From assembly GCF_900176005.1 (NCBI RefSeq), contig NZ_LT838272.1:3187501-3251500 (forward strand): a stretch of 64,000 nucleotides of DNA, in the 5' to 3' direction. The position numbers and the translations under genes were made by a program. Below, piece by piece: positions 61,582 through 64,000 of this stretch (position 1 is its first letter; every line of letters starts with the position of its first letter). The notes under the pieces were generated by a model. The model was not told the DNA's origin. It was given only the letters and a program-made list of their open reading frames with translations, and ran no database searches. The stretch comes from Thermanaeromonas toyohensis ToBE. GTDB lineage: Bacteria > Bacillota > DSM-521 > Neomoorellales > Neomoorellaceae.

Positions 61582-63189
61582 TTAAGACACGGGACACTCC
61601 CGGGCTTCCTTCCCCCGGGCCAAAATTAGGTGCTTACGGTAAAGAGGATTAGGCTCGGGAAAATCCACCCGGTAATGGGCCCCCCGGCTTTCCCGGCGCC
61701 AGGCTGCAGCTTCTACTACTAAGCGAGAAAGAAGCAATAAATTCCGCACTTCAGCTTCCCGCCGGCTTCTAACCTCTTTCTTAAATAAGGACCATAAGGA
61801 ATCTAATTGAGCAGCGGCTTCCTTAAGACCCTGCCCCTGGCGCACCAATCCCACCCAGCGTTCCATTATCCCCTGTATAAAGAACAATTCCCTTTCCTCG
61901 TAAGGGGCACCCTCCCCTAATAAGCCATGGGATAAAGGGGGATAACTCCCGGTCTTCCAATTTCTTTCTAGGAGATCGGCAGCTATCCGGCCTCCAAACA
62001 CTAAAGCTTCCAGCAAAGAGTTGCTGGCTAGGCGGTTGGCTCCATGTACACCGGTACAGGCCACCTCACCACCAGCGTAAAGCCTTTCCAGGTTAGTCCG
62101 GCCATAAAGATCTGTACGTACCCCACCCATCCAATAATGAGCGGCCGGCGCTACGGGGATCCAATAATGGTGTACTTCCAAGCCTAGCTTACGGCAGGTA
62201 GAGACTACAGTGGGAAAACGCTTTTCGAGCATTTCCGGATCTAGATGGGTAACATCGAGGAAAACACAATTTGTACCCGTACGGGCCATTTCCTGGGCTA
62301 TAGCCCTGGCCACTACATCCCGCGGAGCAAGTTCGGCCAGGGGATGGTAACGGGGCATAAATCTTTCCCCGGCCTTATTCCTTAAAATGCCTCCTTCCCC
62401 CCGTATCGCCTCGGTAATCAGGAACCCGGAAGCCCCTGGGTGAACCAGGACGGTGGGATGGAATTGATAAAATTCCAGATCCATTACTTCCGCCCCAGCC
62501 CGGAAAGCCATGGCCACCCCATCACCCGTCGCCACAGCTGGATTGGTAGTCACCGGGTAAAGGCGACCAGCCCCTCCGCTAGCTAACACTGTAGCCTTGG
62601 CCAAAATAGCCTTAATTCTTCCGCTCCGGTCCAGGACTAGCGCCCCATAACAACGGCCATCAGCCACTAGGAGATCCAGCGCCATGGTTCGGGGAAGTAA
62701 ATAGATATTTTTCTCCATGGCCGCCCGGGCAGCCAGGCCTTGCCATATTACTGCCCCTGTGGCATCACCACCAGCATGAAGTATGCGCCGGTGGCTGTGG
62801 GCCCCCTCCTTGCCCAGGGCAAGGCGCCCGCCTTCACGGTCAAAGGGGATACCCCACTCTATAAGCTCTTGTACCCGCCTGGGTCCCTCAGTAGCCAAGA
62901 CCCGGACGGCCTGAGGATCACTTAAACCGGCACCAGCGGTTAGCGTATCCTGAGCATGAAGTTCGGCCGAATCTCCCTCATCTAGAGCTGCCGCAATACC
63001 GCCTTGGGCGAGGTCGGTGGAGCACTCTGAGGGATCCTCTTTAGTTATCACCACCACCCGGTACCGGCAAGCCACCTTCAAAGCCGTAAACAGCCCGGCG
63101 ATACCGCTCCCCACAATCAAGATATCAGTTTGCTCCTGGGGGAGCCGCTTCAAGTCAAAGTTAACCAGGTAGGAAGGCACTTCCCTCAT
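61582..63189 (-). CDS. nadB: L-aspartate oxidase
   Basis: 535 residues. FAD enzyme that oxidises aspartate to iminoaspartate for NAD synthesis; in anaerobes fumarate serves as the acceptor. Motifs: ILIVGSGIAGLFTALKVA (FAD), SDLAQGGIAAALDEGDSAE-like region, DREGGRLALGKEGAHSHRR, AGGEVACTGVHGANRLASNS and a helical C-terminus. Four bp after the nadA stop. Confidence 0.97.
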   Translation of the reverse strand: MREVPSYLVNFDLKRLPQEQTDILIVGSGIAGLFTALKVACRYRVVVITKEDPSECSTDLAQGGIAAALDEGDSAELHAQDTLTAGAGLSDPQAVRVLATEGPRRVQELIEWGIPFDREGGRLALGKEGAHSHRRILHAGGDATGAVIWQGLAARAAMEKNIYLLPRTMALDLLVADGRCYGALVLDRSGRIKAILAKATVLASGGAGRLYPVTTNPAVATGDGVAMAFRAGAEVMDLEFYQFHPTVLVHPGASGFLITEAIRGEGGILRNKAGERFMPRYHPLAELAPRDVVARAIAQEMARTGTNCVFLDVTHLDPEMLEKRFPTVVSTCRKLGLEVHHYWIPVAPAAHYWMGGVRTDLYGRTNLERLYAGGEVACTGVHGANRLASNSLLEALVFGGRIAADLLERNWKTGSYPPLSHGLLGEGAPYEERELFFIQGIMERWVGLVRQGQGLKEAAAQLDSLWSLFKKEVRSRREAEVRNLLLLSRLVVEAAAWRRESRGAHYRVDFPEPNPLYRKHLILARGKEARECPVS

Positions 63190-63192
63190 AAC

Positions 63193-64000
63193 TTAAGCCA
63201 CTTCCAACATACGTTCTAAAGCCTGGTAAGCCCGAACTCGGATATCTTCTGGAACTTTGATTACCGGTCGCATTTCTTTAAGGCACTGGGCTATTTTACT
63301 TAGCGTAGTGAGCTTCATATTAGGGCAGATGAGGCCAGGAGAGAGGAGGTAAAATTTTTTCCCGGGGTTCTCCTGCTCCAGGCGATGGAGGATGCCCATC
63401 TCTGTACCGATGATAAATTCCTGGGCGTCACTTTCCCGGGCATACTTTAAAATGGCGCTGGTACTCCCCACAAAATCAGCGGCTTCCGTAACCTCCGGAC
63501 GACATTCGGGATGTACTAATATTTTGGCCTGGGGATGGGCAGCCCGTGCCTCTTCTAGCTCCTCTAAGGTAACCCTATAATGGGTAACACAAAGCCCCGG
63601 CCAGGGGATGATTTCTTTATCCGTGAAACGGGCTACATAACTAGCTAGGTTGCGATCGGGTACAAAAAGGATACGGCGATGGGGAAGGGATTGCACAACT
63701 TTAACTGCATTGCTGGAAGTACAACAAATATCGCTCTCCGCCTTAACCTCGGCCGAAGAATTTACATAGCATACTACCGCAGCATCGGGGTACTTCTCCT
63801 TCTCCCGCTTAAGTTCCTGAACATCGATACTTTCCGCCAGAGGACAACCAGCAAAAATATCCGGCAAAAGGACCGTTTTATCCGGAGCTAAGATACTGGC
63901 GCTTTCAGCCATAAAGCGCACACCGGCCAGGACTATCACTTTAGCTTCAGTCTTAGCCGCATAGCGGCTTAGCTCCAAAGAATCCCCTACCAGGTCGGCG
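63193..64000 (-). CDS. nadA: quinolinate synthase, C-terminal part (runs off the right edge)
   Basis: About 269 codons are visible; the coding frame continues to the window edge (ADLVGDSLELSRYAAKT). A [4Fe-4S] enzyme that joins iminoaspartate and dihydroxyacetone phosphate. Motifs: VVCYVNSSAEVKAESDICCTS, LFVPDRNLASYV, ILVHPECRPEV with a cluster Cys, GTEMGILHRL and LICPNMKLTTL with another cluster Cys. First gene of nadABC; promoter lies outside. Confidence 0.95.
   Translation of the reverse strand, partial: ADLVGDSLELSRYAAKTEAKVIVLAGVRFMAESASILAPDKTVLLPDIFAGCPLAESIDVQELKREKEKYPDAAVVCYVNSSAEVKAESDICCTSSNAVKVVQSLPHRRILFVPDRNLASYVARFTDKEIIPWPGLCVTHYRVTLEELEEARAAHPQAKILVHPECRPEVTEAADFVGSTSAILKYARESDAQEFIIGTEMGILHRLEQENPGKKFYLLSPGLICPNMKLTTLSKIAQCLKEMRPVIKVPEDIRVRAYQALERMLEVA

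Overview
The window looks like chromosome from a spore-forming, anaerobic, probably thermophilic Firmicute near Moorella or a related acetogen or syntroph. This is inferred from gene content: strong AGGAGG-type ribosome binding sites, many TTG and GTG starts, the DUF1659/DUF2922/YvrJ trio, YqhV, a sporulation-type Lon protease, a class III hybrid-cluster protein, formate-tetrahydrofolate ligase and an XPB helicase. Nearly all genes lie on the minus strand, so transcription runs from high to low coordinates. Short plus-strand islands at 23.2-24.4, 26.4-29.4, 33.2-36.2, 40-41.2 and 55.7-56.9 kb carry several of the less ordinary genes.

Layout. 0-0.8 kb: 5' end of lysS, then greA. 1-3.3 kb: polar amino acid ABC transporter. 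3.4-3.9 kb: ruined EamA-type transporter. 3.9-8.5 kb: radical SAM protein and an XPB-type helicase with its partner. 8.6-16.7 kb: catabolic island with a LarA-type racemase, a GntR/FadR regulator, a tripartite tricarboxylate (TTT) transporter, an acyl-ACP-reductase-like enzyme, a putative quinate dehydrogenase and an HTH regulator with a palindromic operator. 16.8-26.2 kb: cofactor and lipid genes (dusB, coaX, bioY, birA, panD, panC, ttcA-like, yjbQ, accA, accD), several with visible control sites. 26.4-27.95 kb: an IS110-family element with a structured right end that may encode its bridge RNA. 28-33 kb: hcp, a hendecad-repeat coiled-coil protein, a DUF763 protein, a CopZ-like iron-sulfur protein and a D-Ala-D-Ala ligase-like protein. 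33.2-36.2 kb: an Agr-type peptide signalling locus including a 43-residue precursor. 36.3-41.2 kb: thiM, a subtilase, a polysaccharide deacetylase and a one-module sulfite-reductase-like protein with a cysteine-rich partner. 41.4-47.4 kb: the rpsF-ssb-rpsR-yybS-rplI-lonC-dnaB block behind a good promoter and an S6:S18 leader. 47.4-53.4 kb: small conserved proteins, yedF, an M18 aminopeptidase and membrane proteins. 53.6-55.3 kb: comB and comA (sulfolactate). 56.9-60.5 kb: phoU, pstB and a long-form fhs. 60.6-64 kb: nadC, nadB and partial nadA.

How the genes fit together. Biotin uptake and ligation (bioY, birA), acetyl-CoA carboxylase (accDA) and pantothenate/CoA synthesis (panC, panD, coaX) form a lipid and cofactor neighbourhood. 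birA has a biotin-operator-like site, accD a FapR-like box, and panC a leader with competing terminator and antiterminator hairpins. The 8.6-16.7 kb island looks like import and conversion of an organic acid, substrate unknown. The strongest candidates for undescribed biology are the Agr locus that ends in a GGDEF/HD-GYP protein instead of a histidine kinase, the panC leader RNA, the IS110 right-end RNA, the TTT/LarA/acyl-ACP-reductase-like island, and the small sulfite-reductase-like pair. All functions were read from sequence by eye; no database search was run.
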